From: Acanthochlamys bracteata
Taxonomy: Eukaryota > Streptophyta > Magnoliopsida > Pandanales > Velloziaceae
Direction of reading: 5' to 3'
Assembly: GCA_019914995.1 (NCBI GenBank)
Contig: CM034127.1
Location: 12,152,001 to 12,216,000 of the forward strand
DNA length: 64,000 nt
Shown: positions 1-12,851 of the stretch, one piece after another
How positions within the stretch are numbered: position 1 is the stretch's first letter
Layout: every line of letters starts with the position of its first letter
Notes under the pieces: generated by a model
The model's input: only the letters and a program-made list of their open reading frames with translations
Told to the model about the DNA's origin: nothing
Database searches by the model: none
Program-made: the position numbers and the translations under genes

Positions 1-891
1 GTTCAAACTGCTGTTTCTCATGGCCTTTGGCTTAACATTCCAGACTATGACGCTCCAACACAGCTTGTTAAGCCCCTGGAGAGGAACACGAGGTGTGCAG
101 TCTTTCTCTTGACTGCAGATCTAGGGCACCTGCTTTGTTTACTTAGTTGCCTTACCCTTTCTATTAATGTTTACTAGGTATGTCGATGCTGTCCTAACTA
201 TTCCCAAGGGAACCCTTTTCCCCATGTGTGGGATGAACCTTGCCTTCAACCGTGATCTCATTGGCCCTGCTATGTACTTTGGTCTCATGGGTGATGGTCA
301 GCCTATTGGTCGCTACGACGACATGTGGGCTGGATGGTGTGTCAAGGTTAATTTTTCTATAGCATATCTTATTAACTGTGAATGCATTTCACATTTCAAC
401 TGAAGTATCATAATTAATTTTGCAGTCTGGCATTTGACTCATTAATTTTAACTACTGTTGTTATTGATGTTTAGTTAGAAAATCTCAGATTGTGAAGTAT
501 CAATGGGGCTCTATTGAATATGAATCAATCAATGATTTGGCAGGTGATCTGCGACCACTTGGGACTGGGAGTAAAGAGCGGCCTGCCTTACATTTGGCAC
601 AGCAAGGCCAGCAACCCGTTTGTCAACCTCAAGAAAGAATACAAAGGCATTTTCTGGCAGGAGGAGCTGATCCCATTTTTCCAGGCAGTTAAGCTGCCCA
701 AGGAATGTGCGACAGTGCAGGACTGTTACGTTGAGCTCTCAAAGATGGTGAAGGACAAGCTCGGGAAGGTCGATACCTACTTTGACAAGCTTGCTGATGC
801 CATGGGTACATGGATTGAAGCTTGGGATGAGCTCAACCCCTCGGGTGCCCGTGCTGCTGGCAAGGACACACTCAAAGGCCCAGCCAAGTAG
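1..891 (+). CDS. RGP: UDP-arabinopyranose mutase / reversibly glycosylated polypeptide, 3' part
   Basis: C-terminal 202 residues of an RGP/UAM protein, which interconverts UDP-arabinopyranose and UDP-arabinofuranose on the cytosolic face of the Golgi for cell-wall polysaccharides. The gene starts before the window. Exons read from splice sites: 1-92, 178-346, 544-891, joining in frame, with TAG at 889-891. The joined product has the family signatures [33 protein letters not shown] (aspartates of the active region) and [13 protein letters not shown], and the usual polar C-terminal tail after [10 protein letters not shown]. The introns of 85 and 197 bases both have GT-AG ends. No breaks are seen, so it looks functional. 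Which RGP paralogue it is cannot be told from this half. Confidence 0.95.
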
Positions 892-1988
892 AGCGTCTAC
901 AAAACCGTTTGGCGATAGACAGATTTTTAACCTAAATTAGCTTTTCGTTAGATTAATGAGCATAGCCAATTTCAATCGAATTTATTACGTATGTTATATA
1001 TATTTTTTATCATTGAAAAATAGACTCCTGGTTCTTAGAGGATCACAGGAGTACTATCTTTTATCAATTGAAGACATTTGCTTTCATTCCTTGAGAAAAA
1101 AATAAAATTCTTTATTTGCTGAGTTCCTTTTCCCATATTAGACTCCTGCAGTGCTTTGTTCTTGTGTCGAGATCTCTTGTTAGTTTGAAAATTTGAATTC
1201 AAAATATTGGAAACGCAGCATTCATTCTTTTATGATACTGAGACATTGTCAGTAATTCAGTACTGAATGAAGCTATCAATGGACTTTGCAGGTGGTCCTG
1301 TTAAGTTTTTGGAACGAATTTCTTCGGTTCTTCTGGAACTAGTTCAATCCTCACAGGCTGATTTGTTGGCTCAAATTAATGATCTTAGTTGTCTTGCACT
1401 GTTTCAAAAGCTAAAAAACAAGAATTGCGTGAAGATTTGAAACAAAACTTCATCTATCAAATATAAGCAAAACAAACAAAGAATACAGGAAATTGGAAAA
1501 GGGTATTTTCTTTCTTACGCGTAACTTGCCATACATAAGAAGACAATGTGGAGCGTGGATCTTGAAATGTGAACAAACACTACCACCCTGCAACATCAGT
1601 AATGGAGAGTTTCTTAAACCGCATTATTTTTCATTCACAAAGAAGTTTTACATTTTTTAATAGTTTTTTATAGTATTTGAAAAAGTTAAAAATAAAAAAT
1701 ATCGATAAATTTTCTTTTGTAAATTTTTATATGTAGAATAATTATTTTGTAGATTAAAAAAATCTTATTTTAAAATATCAAAAAATTCTATTAAAAAAAA
1801 AGTTTGTTTTAAATATTTGTAATTTTAAAAAAAATTTGCAGAATAAATAGAACGAAATAGATTATTACTTTTTTTTTAAGAAGATAAAAAGTAACGAAGG
1901 AAGAATAACTGACGAGAAGAATAATAAAGTAAAAAAAGAACAATGAAAAAACAAAAACCGTACTAAAGGAAATCTTTTTAAAAGAAAG
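892..1988. other. RGP 3' flank, no gene seen
   Basis: Presumed 3' UTR of the RGP gene followed by AT-rich spacer. From about 1630 to 1970 it is almost only A and T. No coding exon was recognised on either strand. Confidence 0.6.
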
Positions 1989-2060
1989 CGCCGTTGCCGG
2001 GGATCGAACCCGGGTCACCCGCGTGACAGGCGGGAATACTCACCACTATACTACAACGAC
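1989..2060 (-). tRNA. tRNA-Asp (anticodon GTC)
   Basis: Read on the minus strand, this is a complete 72-nt cloverleaf. The acceptor stem GTCGTTG pairs with CAACGGC; the D arm contains TAGTATAGTGG, the anticodon loop CCTGTCACG, and the T arm GGGTTCGATCCC. The anticodon GTC is complementary to 2025-2027. There is no intron and CCA is not encoded, as normal for a nuclear gene. A T-rich stretch after the 3' end (minus strand) fits a Pol III terminator. It matches the plant cytosolic tRNA-Asp from memory. Confidence 0.97.
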
Positions 2061-2136
2061 TTTGCTGTTTGCAGTATCTCATTACCAGATTGTAGAACAC
2101 TCAAGTTTTAGGTAGGTATATTTTTGTTCTAACGAG

Positions 2137-2361
2137 CTATCTGATAATGAAAGAAAGTAAGAAACTAGTACATTTAACACATGACCTACATTTCATCCAA
2201 AAGAAAACATCTTCACATATACTTTTGAGGTTGGCAAAATCTGCCTCAAGAGTTGCAAAGATAGTAAACAAATGAACAGCAGCATCACTCATGAACCAAC
2301 CCAACTTTGTGTTTTTCTGTTGTTTTCTATGAGTGGCCCATTCTTCCTCCAACACAGGCCA
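2137..2361 (-). pseudogene. Orphan coding-like fragment
   Basis: An open frame of about 72 codons with coding-like composition (segments such as TKLGWFMSDAAVHLFTIFA and LEADFANLKSICED). There is no in-frame ATG: an in-frame TAA lies just upstream, and the 3' side runs into AT-rich sequence. It could be one exon left over from a larger gene or a captured gene fragment. I do not recognise the protein family. Confidence 0.3.
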
Positions 2362-3159
2362 TTAAGCCTTTTGTTATCGGCCTACAAAATATTTTTATAG
2401 GAAAAACGAATGTAATTTATGAATATTGAAGCCGTTATTAATTATTTGTTTGGCAAAAGCATCGCCGAGCTTTTGCACTTTACCAATCAAAAACTGTCCA
2501 GCAAAAGTTTTGGTATCCCTGTATCATAGGACAACAGCTTTATTTGTTTTCGTTATTATTGCTTGCATGGGAAAGCTAGGAAAGGAAGTCATAAAATGGT
2601 GCGAGTATTGACTTGTATTATATGCATATATTGTGTAGTTTGATCATAGTAGCCAAAAGTGAATGCTGCAATCCTAGACCTAGAAATGTTTTCGTTCTAG
2701 AGAGAGTGGCCTATTCCATATGTTGTGGTCTTTTTGCCAAGGTATATATAATCCATTCTATCTAGTTAGTATTCTTCTTGGATTATAAGAGTGTGCTCTT
2801 AATTTTCACTATTATAATTCACTTTGTTCAATAAAAAATTACTTACTTCCAGCTATACAATAAAATACAAAAACTTACTTCTATTTCACTTTTCTTAAAA
2901 ATATATAAAATTTAAGCTCACTTCTACAATATTGTTTACAATAACTTACTTTCTAGTAATTCATTTTCTCAGTAACTCTTTTCACTAAAAGAACACACTA
3001 ATTAAGAACATCGGTTGTTCTACTTAGCTACTTGTGCTCTTTTTTTAACTTTTATATATATGATTTTTAACTCTGTTGGGTTTTGTGATGTTTATATTTG
3101 ATTTATGTAGATGTGATAATCATGACTAGAATCACTCAAAAAACTTGAAGACTTCGATA

Positions 3160-3900
3160 CATGCAGGATCGAATTTTCAAACTAAAATAATTGGCCAACT
3201 ATTTAGAAATTAATATCTCTTACATATAAACACATGCATATTATTTCAGCATTTAGTCAATGTAGAACTATTAAACGACGTGGGTTATAAATGAGGCCTA
3301 CAAAGTCAGTGTCTATTACCTCAATGCAAGGCAAGTTGCGGACTCATATTCAAATTAAATAGCACATTTTTCACTTATGCATCATCCTAAGCTCCTAGCT
3401 ACTAATTCAAACTTATCAAACAGACTATCTCGTCTTTCATTCGGGATTATCAAGTTCTACATACTACAAATTCAGGCCTACCATAATTTGAAGGCTCAAC
3501 AATCTCTATCGTGCAATACGCTGGGTGGCTTCACTCGACCAGTTCTGACACCAATTGTAAAATCGAATATTCAATTTAAAATAATTTGTCAACTATTTAA
3601 GAATTATCATCTCCTATATAAGCACATGTCTATTCTAGCATCCCGCGAATGTGAGATTATTAAAAAATATAAATTGTTAATATCAGAAAGTCAAAATCTA
3701 TTTGACCTAATCTAATATGAATTGCTGACGCCCATCTAAATAATCGAAACCATTTTTATTTGAGTATTATCTCATATCTTACAGTACTAATTCAGACCTA
3801 ATCTATCAAATTAGCCCGTATTTTACTTAGTCCCATCAGACTCTACGTACTGTTAATCCAGGCTATCCTAAATTGCATGCCCAACAACACATCGGTTAAA
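3160..3900. repeat. Degenerate TRIM-like retroelement repeats
   Basis: Two diverged direct copies of about 100 bases (about 3168-3272 and 3563-3664) share strings such as CAACTATTTA and a following hexanucleotide-rich tail. Just before the second copy, 3546-3556 (TCTGACACCAA) resembles the complement of a tRNA-Met primer binding site. The stretch between them (about 3395-3530) is itself repeated in diverged form at about 3770-3890. Short repeats, a PBS and no coding capacity suggest an old tandem TRIM-type element. Confidence 0.4.
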
Positions 3901-5615
3901 ACTTCGAATAAAACAAGTGCATATGCAATTAGCCACAGAAAAGAAAAGGTGGTTCAGTCAAAAATCAGTTCTCATCCATGCCTGCATTATAGATCCACCA
4001 TGAATACATGCATTATGGTTCATTGGTAATAAGTTGTTACCACGGAAAGAAGAAGTTGCAGAGCATCTATTATATAGGTAGGTTTATACCAAGTATACAT
4101 ACACATATATATGGCATGCATGAATGTCAGGGAGAAGGGGAGAATGATATTTGTGTATAGGAGGAAATGGGACAATGCGACTTGGATAAATTTTGAGTTA
4201 CCCAAAGGGAGGTAAATAGGGTAAAGACAATGAGAGTGTCGTGTCTCGTGTGTGTGTGTGTGTGTCTGTCTTCTGTGGTTGTGTCATATCACAGTGTCCA
4301 GGAATTCTTTCCCAAAATGGGCGCGAGTTCTTCTCCCTCTTCCTTCTAATCATTGTTTCCTTTTCCATTATACACGACAATCCCTACTAGGTACCTTCGT
4401 CTTCAATTCCAATACAATCGATCGCCTTCGTCTCAATTATCGACTGCCTTCATCACTGCACACAGCTCTGCTCTCCCGCTGCAGCCCCTCTTCTAACCCT
4501 AATCCTAGCTGCTTGATTTCATTTCATATGTGTGTTTTTATTAAAATTTTAAATTTGTGGAAGATGCATGAAGGTGTTTTTTGTGTGAATTGAATTGAAT
4601 AGTCAGGGATAGTGAATAATGGAATGAGTTATATGAAGAAGGAAGGTGGGCCGGATGGTCCGGCAAGGTCACTACTTTTGCTCTAACAGGAAACCCCTGC
4701 AGGTGTCGTCACGTCAACAAGCAAACTTTGATACCGACATATCTCTATCTCTATAGCACTATCTAGCTACACCTAGAAGCTAGCTAGTTGATTCCTTCCT
4801 GATCCTCTCTTTCTTTCTTATACTGTTAAAGTATATTTAGCGCTATTGTTGTTCTTCTTCAATTCCTTCATCTACATATATAATATTTGGCTAGCTTTAA
4901 TTGATTGTTTTGATCCTTTTAGCTAGCCAGCTACCATATTTTCTGTGTATGTATCTCTCTGCTGCTATAAATCTATGCATGGGATCTTCATTTTGCTGTT
5001 ATATCTGAGGATAAATAATAAATGGAAGTCAATCTAGTTTCATGATAAATTGAAAGCTGCAGTCAATGTTTTGATGATTTCTAGATTGCATGTTTTTGAT
5101 GTTAAAGTTCTTTTCTACTATTGCTTTCATATTACAAATATGAATTGAAGATCAATGATGATGATGAAGCTCTGTTTCTTGTTAATGTTCATTACTGCCT
5201 ACACTTGCACAAGGTCAACTTTGCCGAGACTGTTATTTATGTATATGTGTTTCATGATGTAGTAGTTTTTTATATGATTTTAAGTACTGTCAAGGTTAAT
5301 GACAGAAGGTTAATGTAACAATATATGTATTAATTAGTCTGATTTAAAAAGTTACATATGGTCCAAGATTAATTTTATGTGATATGCATGATAGAGATAT
5401 GGCATGCAGTATTTGGAACATATGGTGACGAAACCATGTGATGAGTGTTGCAACTTTCAGATCTTTGCTAGCTCGTTACTTGTCTTTATAGTGTGTCTCT
5501 AATAGCTTTATATATAACAGTTGCTCAAAAACTTTACTAAGTATAAAACAAACAAGTAAGAAAAACATGAAATTCAATTAAATTTATTGGATTGACCATG
5601 AAGATATGCATATGA
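3901..5615. other. Distal upstream region of the YABBY gene
   Basis: No coding exon recognised. It contains a GT microsatellite (about 4249-4266), a telomere-box-like AACCCTAA (4494-4501) and pyrimidine-rich tracts at 4800-4860. It could hold distal control elements of the downstream YABBY gene, but nothing specific can be shown. Confidence 0.4.
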
Positions 5616-5876
5616 GGGGGTGTTTGGCTTTGCTTTCCCCCAACCCAACTTTTCAATTCTCTATTTCACATTTTTCAATACATATTTTATAAATATATAA
5701 AAAATTTATTTAAAAATTTAGAAAATGTAGAAAAATTCTACGGAGTGAGATCTTTTTATTACATATTTTTATTATTTTTTTAGAAGTAAAAAAAAATAAA
5801 GCTTGTTTTTCAAAAAGAATAAAAATATCTTTTATTTTATAAAAATTTCACTTCATAAGCAATCTCAAACGCTCCG
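5616..5876. repeat. AT-rich MITE (GTTTGG...CAAACGC family)
   Basis: About 260 bases that start with GGGGGTGTTTGG and end with TCAAACGCTCC, an inverted terminal pair. The inner sequence is A/T rich with a core GTAGAAAAATTCTAC. Closely similar copies occur at about 19320-19555 and 41355-41591, and more distant ones elsewhere, which shows a dispersed family. Confidence 0.65.
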
Positions 5877-7000
5877 AATGTCTTCATGGAACTACTATCT
5901 CTCACGCAACCCAAGATCATCACTACTGATACATATTGTTGTATTTTACACTTAGCATTTAATTAGAAAGCTGGTTCTTTTTCGCTGCACTTTTATACCT
6001 TTTTCATAGTACTACATCGAAAATCTACTGCTTCATTAAATACTCCAATCTGTTCAACCATGCTGATTCAATTCGATCAGAATATTTGAGACTGCAGAGC
6101 TGGACACTCAGACGCTTGTGTTTATAGTACTGAATCAAGGTTTTGTTTGATGTAAATAATCAAGTTTGAATAGCTAAGGCTACCAAACTACAAACAGACA
6201 TTAATCAGCATATATATCTTTCAATCAGCTAGAATTTTGAATTAAACATATATATCTAAATGTAACTTAGTACTATATAGATACTCTTAAATAATCAGTC
6301 CTGTGAAGGAAGAGTCTTTAATTAAATTAGTCAATATATTTACTATACAATTAATTTTGAACTATACAACTTTCCGCTTGATTTTATAGATGCATATAAG
6401 ATATATAAATGATAACAGTAATATAAAATACATCTTCTTCGATAGTGCGCTAAAATATATATATATATATACACACAAGGATGTAGAGGAGCTTTATTCA
6501 TATAAGATAATATTTGATTCTGAGTGAAATGCGAACGTATGTAGATAACAATATATGTGTATGTGTGCAGACAAGAGCTGAATGTATAGGTGCGTAGCTG
6601 CTGTTTGAATAGAATTAAGTGAACACAAAAGAAGGGAACTGGGGATGCCTGCAATGAAATATCTTTTGAGAATGTCGATCTTATTATATAACCCTTGTAA
6701 TAGTATGTACAAAGCCAGCTTGTAGTACTAGTAGTGATGACAGTAGTACTACTACCCTCATGCTTGTGGGGCTTAGCTCCGGTACGCTTTCATTCATTGT
6801 TGCCGGAAATCATCGAAAACCCTAGTTAGCCTTCATCATTCCTTTCACATTCTATCTCTCTCTCCTCTTTGTGAGCTTATTATTATACCACCCCACCCAA
6901 TTAATCTCCATCCACAAACTATTTCAAACTTTCTTGCTGTTCTTGTTAGTTTCTTGTTGTCTGTGTTCATCTTGTTATTTGAAGCAAGCTAGAGGTAGCC
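5877..7000. promoter_or_regulatory. Proximal upstream region and 5' UTR of the YABBY gene
   Basis: A possible TATA element, TATATAAC, lies at about 6685-6692, and a CT-rich leader-like stretch at 6850-6870 precedes the ATG at 7001. No other gene is seen. The exact start of transcription cannot be fixed from sequence. Confidence 0.35.
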
Positions 7001-9404
7001 ATGGATTTGGTATCTCCAACCGAGCACCTTTGCTACGCTCGCTGCACTTACTGCAACACCGTGCTCGCCGTAAATTATCTTCAAAAATAAGCATCCGTTG
7101 TTCATATAGAATACATACGCGATTGATCGTATGATCGTTCGATTTTTTTCTAGTTAGATTGAAGTTTTAATTAAGGGCTACTAAGCTAGGTTGGGACTTA
7201 CTTATCATTTTACTTTCCAGCAAGCATCTGCTTATGACCAATCTATTGATCGATCTTTGATATGTATATCTTTCTTGGTTTCATAACATTATGTCAAGGC
7301 AATTTATAGAACTTTTCTATTTCGATTGCATGAGAGATATGCATCTGATCGTTTAACTTTCATCGATCATAGAGAGAAGTTTGCAGTTCTTGTTCTCTGG
7401 TAATGTATTCGTTGCCAAGGCCTCCAGGAATCAGTTGGTGTCTTTTACATCTCAATAACTTGTCCAACATCAATGTTTAATTATAAGCAATCAGAAGCTC
7501 ATTATTTGTGGGAAATCAATCAGATTGTTTTGATCAATTAGCTGGTCTTCTTTCAAGCTCTATATGCATTTTTTGAGCGCTTTCTTTTGCTATATATAGT
7601 AGTGTTATTTCTTTCTATTGTGTTTTTTCGCTTTTGAGATCTTAAATAATATGCTCTAAGCAAGATCTGGTTCTGAAACAAAATGAGAATATCTAGATCT
7701 CAATGTCTGGTTCTGGAACACATGCTCTGACTCTCATGTATAGGATTCTTGTATGTTGAACACTACTTTAAAATTTGAAGATCAAGGCAATGCAAACCTT
7801 TAATTTGTTCAGTTTCTATAAATTTAATTTCTTGAATCACACAAGAACACTAAAATACATAGCAAGTTTGTTGATTTAGTCTTTGAAATGCAGGTAGGAG
7901 TTCCATGCAAGCGACTGACGGACACGGTAACGGTGAAATGCGGGCACTGCAACAATCTCTCCTTTCTCAGCCCTAGGCCTCTGGTGCAAACCCTTGACGA
8001 CCACCGCCGCCACGAGATCGACCATCAGGTATGTACACATTAGTCTTATGTATGTTAATTACTAGCAGTGACTGAAAGCTTCTGGCATTACATATATTTG
8101 TTATTCATTTGATTTAGCAATTCTACTGTCTGCTTCACTGAGCACTGGGATACTCATTTTGTTGATTCCTGTGCTTCTTGCTTGATGTGTTTGGCTACGA
8201 AACATTTTATAGGGGCATCAATACAATGTGTGCAGTAGTGGGCAGCCTTCATCTTCATCATCTCCTATAACAACAGATCTACCAAAAGCTCCGTTTGTTG
8301 TTAAGCGTAAACTACTTACCATTAAAGTTTTTCCTACTCTACCTCTATTAATTTGTTTACTTGTGTATTTCAACTTGCTCTTGTCTTCGGGAATGCAGCG
8401 CCGGAGAAGAAACATCGGCTTCCTTCAGCTTACAACCGCTTCATGAAGTAAGCTACAAAGCTAGCTATATACATTTACTCAGTTTAACACGCATGTCTTT
8501 ATTTCTCTCTTGATTTCTTAGTTTGAGGACCGAGGAAGACTAAGTAAGATTTCGTAAATTTTATATGTAATAACATTATTATTAAAATCTTGCAGTTAGT
8601 TCATATCTAGCAATTTTGTAGCTTTTCGATCTTCATCATCTGGATAATCAAGAAAGCACGAATCTGCATATATTAGAGTTATACAAATTTTTTTGATATA
8701 TACAACACAATTAATATTGTTGTGTTTCGAAAATACTGCATTGAACAATTTCATATACTTCATATGTCTAGCTAGCTTGCTAATCGTTGCTCTTGCATGT
8801 CAAGGAGTTGCCCAATGCATGTCACTAGTGTTATTTTCAGCTTATTGCCAATGCATGAGTTCTTCTTCTAGTGCTTATAGACTCTGTTTATAGATACAAA
8901 ACCAACGTGGTTGGCTTGCACCAACCCTGATTCCGATGTAATGCAAAAACTTGACAGGGATGAAATTCAACGCATCAAAGCTGCAAAGCCTGACATTCCT
9001 CACAGGGAGGCTTTCAGCATGGCTGCAAAGAATGTAAAAACTATATACACTACAATTAAGTTTCTCGAAATATATATATATATATATATATATACCTATG
9101 CTTAAGGAATTACTAAGGATTGTTTTCTATTCTGAGATGAACTATGCGCAGTGGGCTAAATGTGATCCTGGCGGAAGCAATGTCTCGACTTCTGACAGTA
9201 GTACTCATGATGGCACAATCAAAATGATCAGCCTGCAGCATGTAAGTCCGAAACTTCACCTTCTTTGATTCGATACCATGATTACAAGAATCTGATTAAT
9301 TTTTCTGAAGTTTCAAATATGTTCACCGATGATCCTTGCAGGAAAGGACTCATGGATTCTTACTGGAGAATTTTGATGCCTTCAAGCCAATGGATCGCAA
9401 GTAA
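7001..9404 (+). CDS. CRC: YABBY transcription factor, CRABS CLAW / DROOPING LEAF type
   Basis: Seven exons: 7001-7069, 7894-8028, 8213-8306, 8399-8447, 8958-9033, 9152-9241, 9342-9404. They join in frame to 191 residues, the normal CRC/DL size and exon count. The C2C2 zinc finger uses C15, C18, C39 and C42. The middle is Ser-rich. The YABBY (HMG-like) domain at about 99-147 includes VVKPPEKKHRLPSAYNRFM, KAAKPDIPHREAFSMAAKN and WAKCDP. CRC/DL proteins are nuclear regulators of carpel identity, nectary or leaf midrib, and floral meristem termination. The start is set by MDLVSPTEHLCY, typical of the family. Residue 13 is Ala where Val is usual (LCYVRC). The 3' end converges on SF3B5, with a 767-base gap. 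The choice between the names CRC (most angiosperms) and DL (monocots) depends on the species. Confidence 0.95.
9070..9094. repeat. (TA)n microsatellite in YABBY intron 5
   Basis: About 12 uninterrupted AT dinucleotides, 36 bases after the exon 5 donor site. Confidence 0.9.
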
Positions 9405-10171
9405 CTAGCTAGCCAGCTAGCTAGCTTCCTAGAATCAGTACTACTACCACTGCTGCTGCTATCATTTCTTCCATCTTTATTTATGACGGACGTTATATCT
9501 TATGTATCATTTCTTTTATGTGCTTTCGTTGCTGGAAACACCCTTCTCTCTTCGGTGAGGTAAAAATCTTAGAGATGTTTCTATTACTAAGTATGATGAT
9601 GGAGATAGTTATCTTTCTGCAAAGGTTTGCAGTTTCCACGATCTAGCCCTTCCTCCTTGTTGGTGGACATGATAAAATATGCGTGATGATCATGTTATTC
9701 GTGTTACGATTTTTCGAAGAACGTAGTACCTCTGAGTGTTCTGTTGACACTTTTGCCTAGTTCATGAATTGATCCATTCATCTGTATATGGACGTACGCG
9801 GGTATCCTGTAAGCTTCATCATGAAAAACAATGTATACATCCACTTTGAGATTTGACGAAGTACAGCTAAGAATACTGGCGTATCATTACATTGCGATAA
9901 CAAGATAATAATCACCGCCGTGTTTCATCATGTAAAATTAAAACCTTCATACAACATAGAGAATCTCCACATCCGATTACATCACCATGAGGGTCGAAAC
10001 AACAGCACAACAAACGCAAGGGGAATCCAATACAACACCATGCCCAAAATGGTAGAGCTTTTCTAGAAGTAAACTAGCATACAACCTCTGTGCAAAGTAG
10101 TTACATCTCCCTTACTTTAGTTCACCTTGAAGGCATATAAAAGAAACTCCTCTGGAGACCTGACCTCTTAT

Positions 10172-12751
10172 CTAATCTTCATCTCTCTCTGGAGGATAGC
10201 CGCATGGTAACAACATTTTCTGCAGCAAGCAATATAAAAAGCTATTAAACAAACAGCGTCAAAGAAGCTAAATGCAGTGTGCATGTCTATGAGGGTACCC
10301 TTTCTACAATATTAAGTATAAAAGAAGGTAACTAACAACAACACTTCCTCCATACATAATTAACAGATAAGCTTCTGCAGTACCCAGGCAATCTTCCTAT
10401 ATAGCTAATAATGTCCCTATTGATGTATGGTGAAAATATTAACAGTGAGCTCACATGAAGATTGCACATGTTATTACTAATATTGCATGGCGGAGACAGA
10501 GTTGCATGAATTTGTAGATGAACATGTGAGGAAGCATAAAACGACATGAGCGAAATGCAACATGAAGTTTATTTACACATATATACCTGCATGAAATTGT
10601 AACGTTCTCTTCCAATGGACTCATTTTCTGCTACTGCAAAATAAGCTAAGATAGGATAGTGGCCAATATAAGATGCGTAACTATCACGTTGGATGTTCAC
10701 TGCCCATTCGCTGCACAAAATGGAAAAGAAGACTACCTGATTACTTTATGTAGTTAAAACATTCGGCTAAGAGGCAAACAATAATCTTACTTTGTAACTT
10801 ACAATCTACTCAAATCTGCATGCCCTGTACCAACATACTTAGCTTGAAGATGCTCAAGCTGTGAATTGATGTTAAACCTGTCACTAGCCTGCATAGACGA
10901 CAAAAACTTCTTTAAAACAGCATAGTTCAAGTAAATGCAGGCAAACGTATGGTAGATAACGACTGCAAAAGGCCAACCACAAAGGCCAACTGACAGAATA
11001 TTACCATGTTCAAGCCTCAACAAAAAGAAAGTTTCAGACAGGTACTAAAAAATGCGTATCTTGAGGCAACTTTAAGAAAGATGTCAATAGGTTTTTTCAA
11101 AGAGGAAGGGGAAGAGAGAGTTTCAAGTCACTGCGAAGTTATTTCCCTAAAAAAAAAGGTCATTCCAACAAAGATTTCAGCATACATTATCCTATAATGC
11201 TTCAAGCATGAATGGCTTGTATGGAACACTTGTTCACGAGACATACTACATGGACAGATATATTCATAGAACCACAAAAGGAGAGTCCACCGACTGAAAG
11301 ATGAAAAGTTCAGATTCTTTAGTCATAATATTGAATTACTCAGACTTAGGATGACAGGCTAAATATCAGGTACCTGCTCAATGAAAAACAGCATCTGTAC
11401 TTGCTAGAAATGTAGGCAGAATATTTTGGTTGCATCTAGTTGGTGAAGGAGGGGTGCCTTAAAACTTGACTCTATTTACCTAAAATTAACAAAATCTTCC
11501 TAGAGAGAATGGAACTTAATTATTTGCTTTTTTCTTGTGTTAGTTCAGTTAACATCTTGAAGTTTAAACAAAGAAATCTTGACATACTTCTGCCCACATT
11601 TAACAGAAAGCATGTAATGTTAGCCAAAGAGCTGCATCTCTTCAAGTGGATTGAGTAAATTAGACCACTAAACTTAACCACATCCTTCATCACAGCCTTT
11701 CAGACCCCTTAACATATATAATAAACTTTCTAGAGATGAAGACAAAGCCATCTTCCTCTAGGCTGGAGATGCACCAAAACATATTATACCAGCTAAGACC
11801 ATATCTAAGCTAGAAAGCACACGTCAATTGTAGTCTTGAAGCTCATTAAAATCAATCTTCAGAATTAAGGTTACAGATATCATACTGCTTTTAGGAAAGC
11901 CTACTAGAATGGCAAACAAATGTTTTTTTTTATCCTAGGGTAGCTTCGATGCACCTAAGTAAGAAGAAAATAAAGATAAAATTAAAAAATAAAAAGAAAT
12001 CTATACACTATAAACCCAGCAGAATCATGAAAATAAACAGCGTCAACTCAATGCTACACTAAAGCCATATAGAGTTACGCTAAAAACTTGAGCAAATTTC
12101 CAACCAAAAAAAAAAAGCTTTATATCTTCCTAACTCATCTAATTTGTTCTGAAAAACAGAAAGACTGCTTTTTCTAGCACGAATGGTATGACAAATTACA
12201 ACCATGAAAATCTAAACTGTAACTTCTACAATGTTACACTATAACATAAATAACTGCAGTCAGAACACGCAGGTTAGCAACTATTGTTAATCATTCTAGG
12301 TCATACTTCATGACTACGGTTATTTATGTACTTAATTTGATGGCAATCTAAAACCTTCTCACTCACAAAAAAACAGAAGAGAACGAAGACCACAAACAAT
12401 TCCCTAGCAATGGACCTCTTAATTACTGATAAACAAATCCATTGGTCACCATAAGAAGAAGATTATAATTTTACACCACCAAATCAAGCGGATTACATAG
12501 TCTAATGACCAAAAAGCAAATAGCTATCTTCTACTCACAAAATCAACAATAAAAATCAGAAACTGCTTCAAGCAAGAGTGAAAAACACCAGAAAGATTAC
12601 AACTTTCTTCATCTAACAACTCACTCATTCCTAACGCATCTTAAATTCCGAACTTGACCTAATCAACTAAAGAGAAAAGGCTTCAAACTTCAAATTGTTT
12701 GCAGCCAATCCAAGAAATCGAATAAAAACATTGAAAGACTCTAACCTGCAT
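10172..12751 (-). CDS. SF3B5: Splicing factor 3B subunit 5 (SF3b10)
   Basis: Small core subunit of the U2 snRNP SF3b complex, which helps recognise the branch point in the nucleus. Exons on the minus strand: 12751-12746 (only ATGCAG), 10888-10803, 10710-10587, 10219-10172. They join to 87 residues, the normal size of plant SF3B5. Visible signatures: ASDRFNINSQLEHLQAKY, VGTGHADLSRFEWAVNIQR, SYIGHYPILAYFAVAENE, SIGRERYNFMQKMLLPCG, and an acidic end ERDED. Intron 1 is 1857 bases. Oddly, the intron 1 acceptor itself reads ATGCAG directly before exon 2, so an unspliced start at 10894 would give the same protein. Upstream sequence to about 12850 probably holds the promoter and 5' UTR. Confidence 0.95.
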
Positions 12752-12851
12752 GGTTTTTTTCTTGGTATAGATCCCGCAAAGAAATCGCAAGCTCGCAACT
12801 TTCGACTCCCGCCGAAGACTGAATCGGATGCGATCAGTCAGCGAACGAGAA

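Noticed and set aside
1809..2018. Open frame on the minus strand overlapping the tRNA
   Set aside because: It runs through the tRNA-Asp 3' half and AT-rich DNA and has only low-complexity residues.
4252..4593. 113-codon open frame on the plus strand
   Set aside because: It begins in a GT microsatellite and has no protein-like features.
6343..6712. Overlapping open frames on the minus strand upstream of the YABBY gene
   Set aside because: Low-complexity Tyr/Ile-rich translation of AT repeats.
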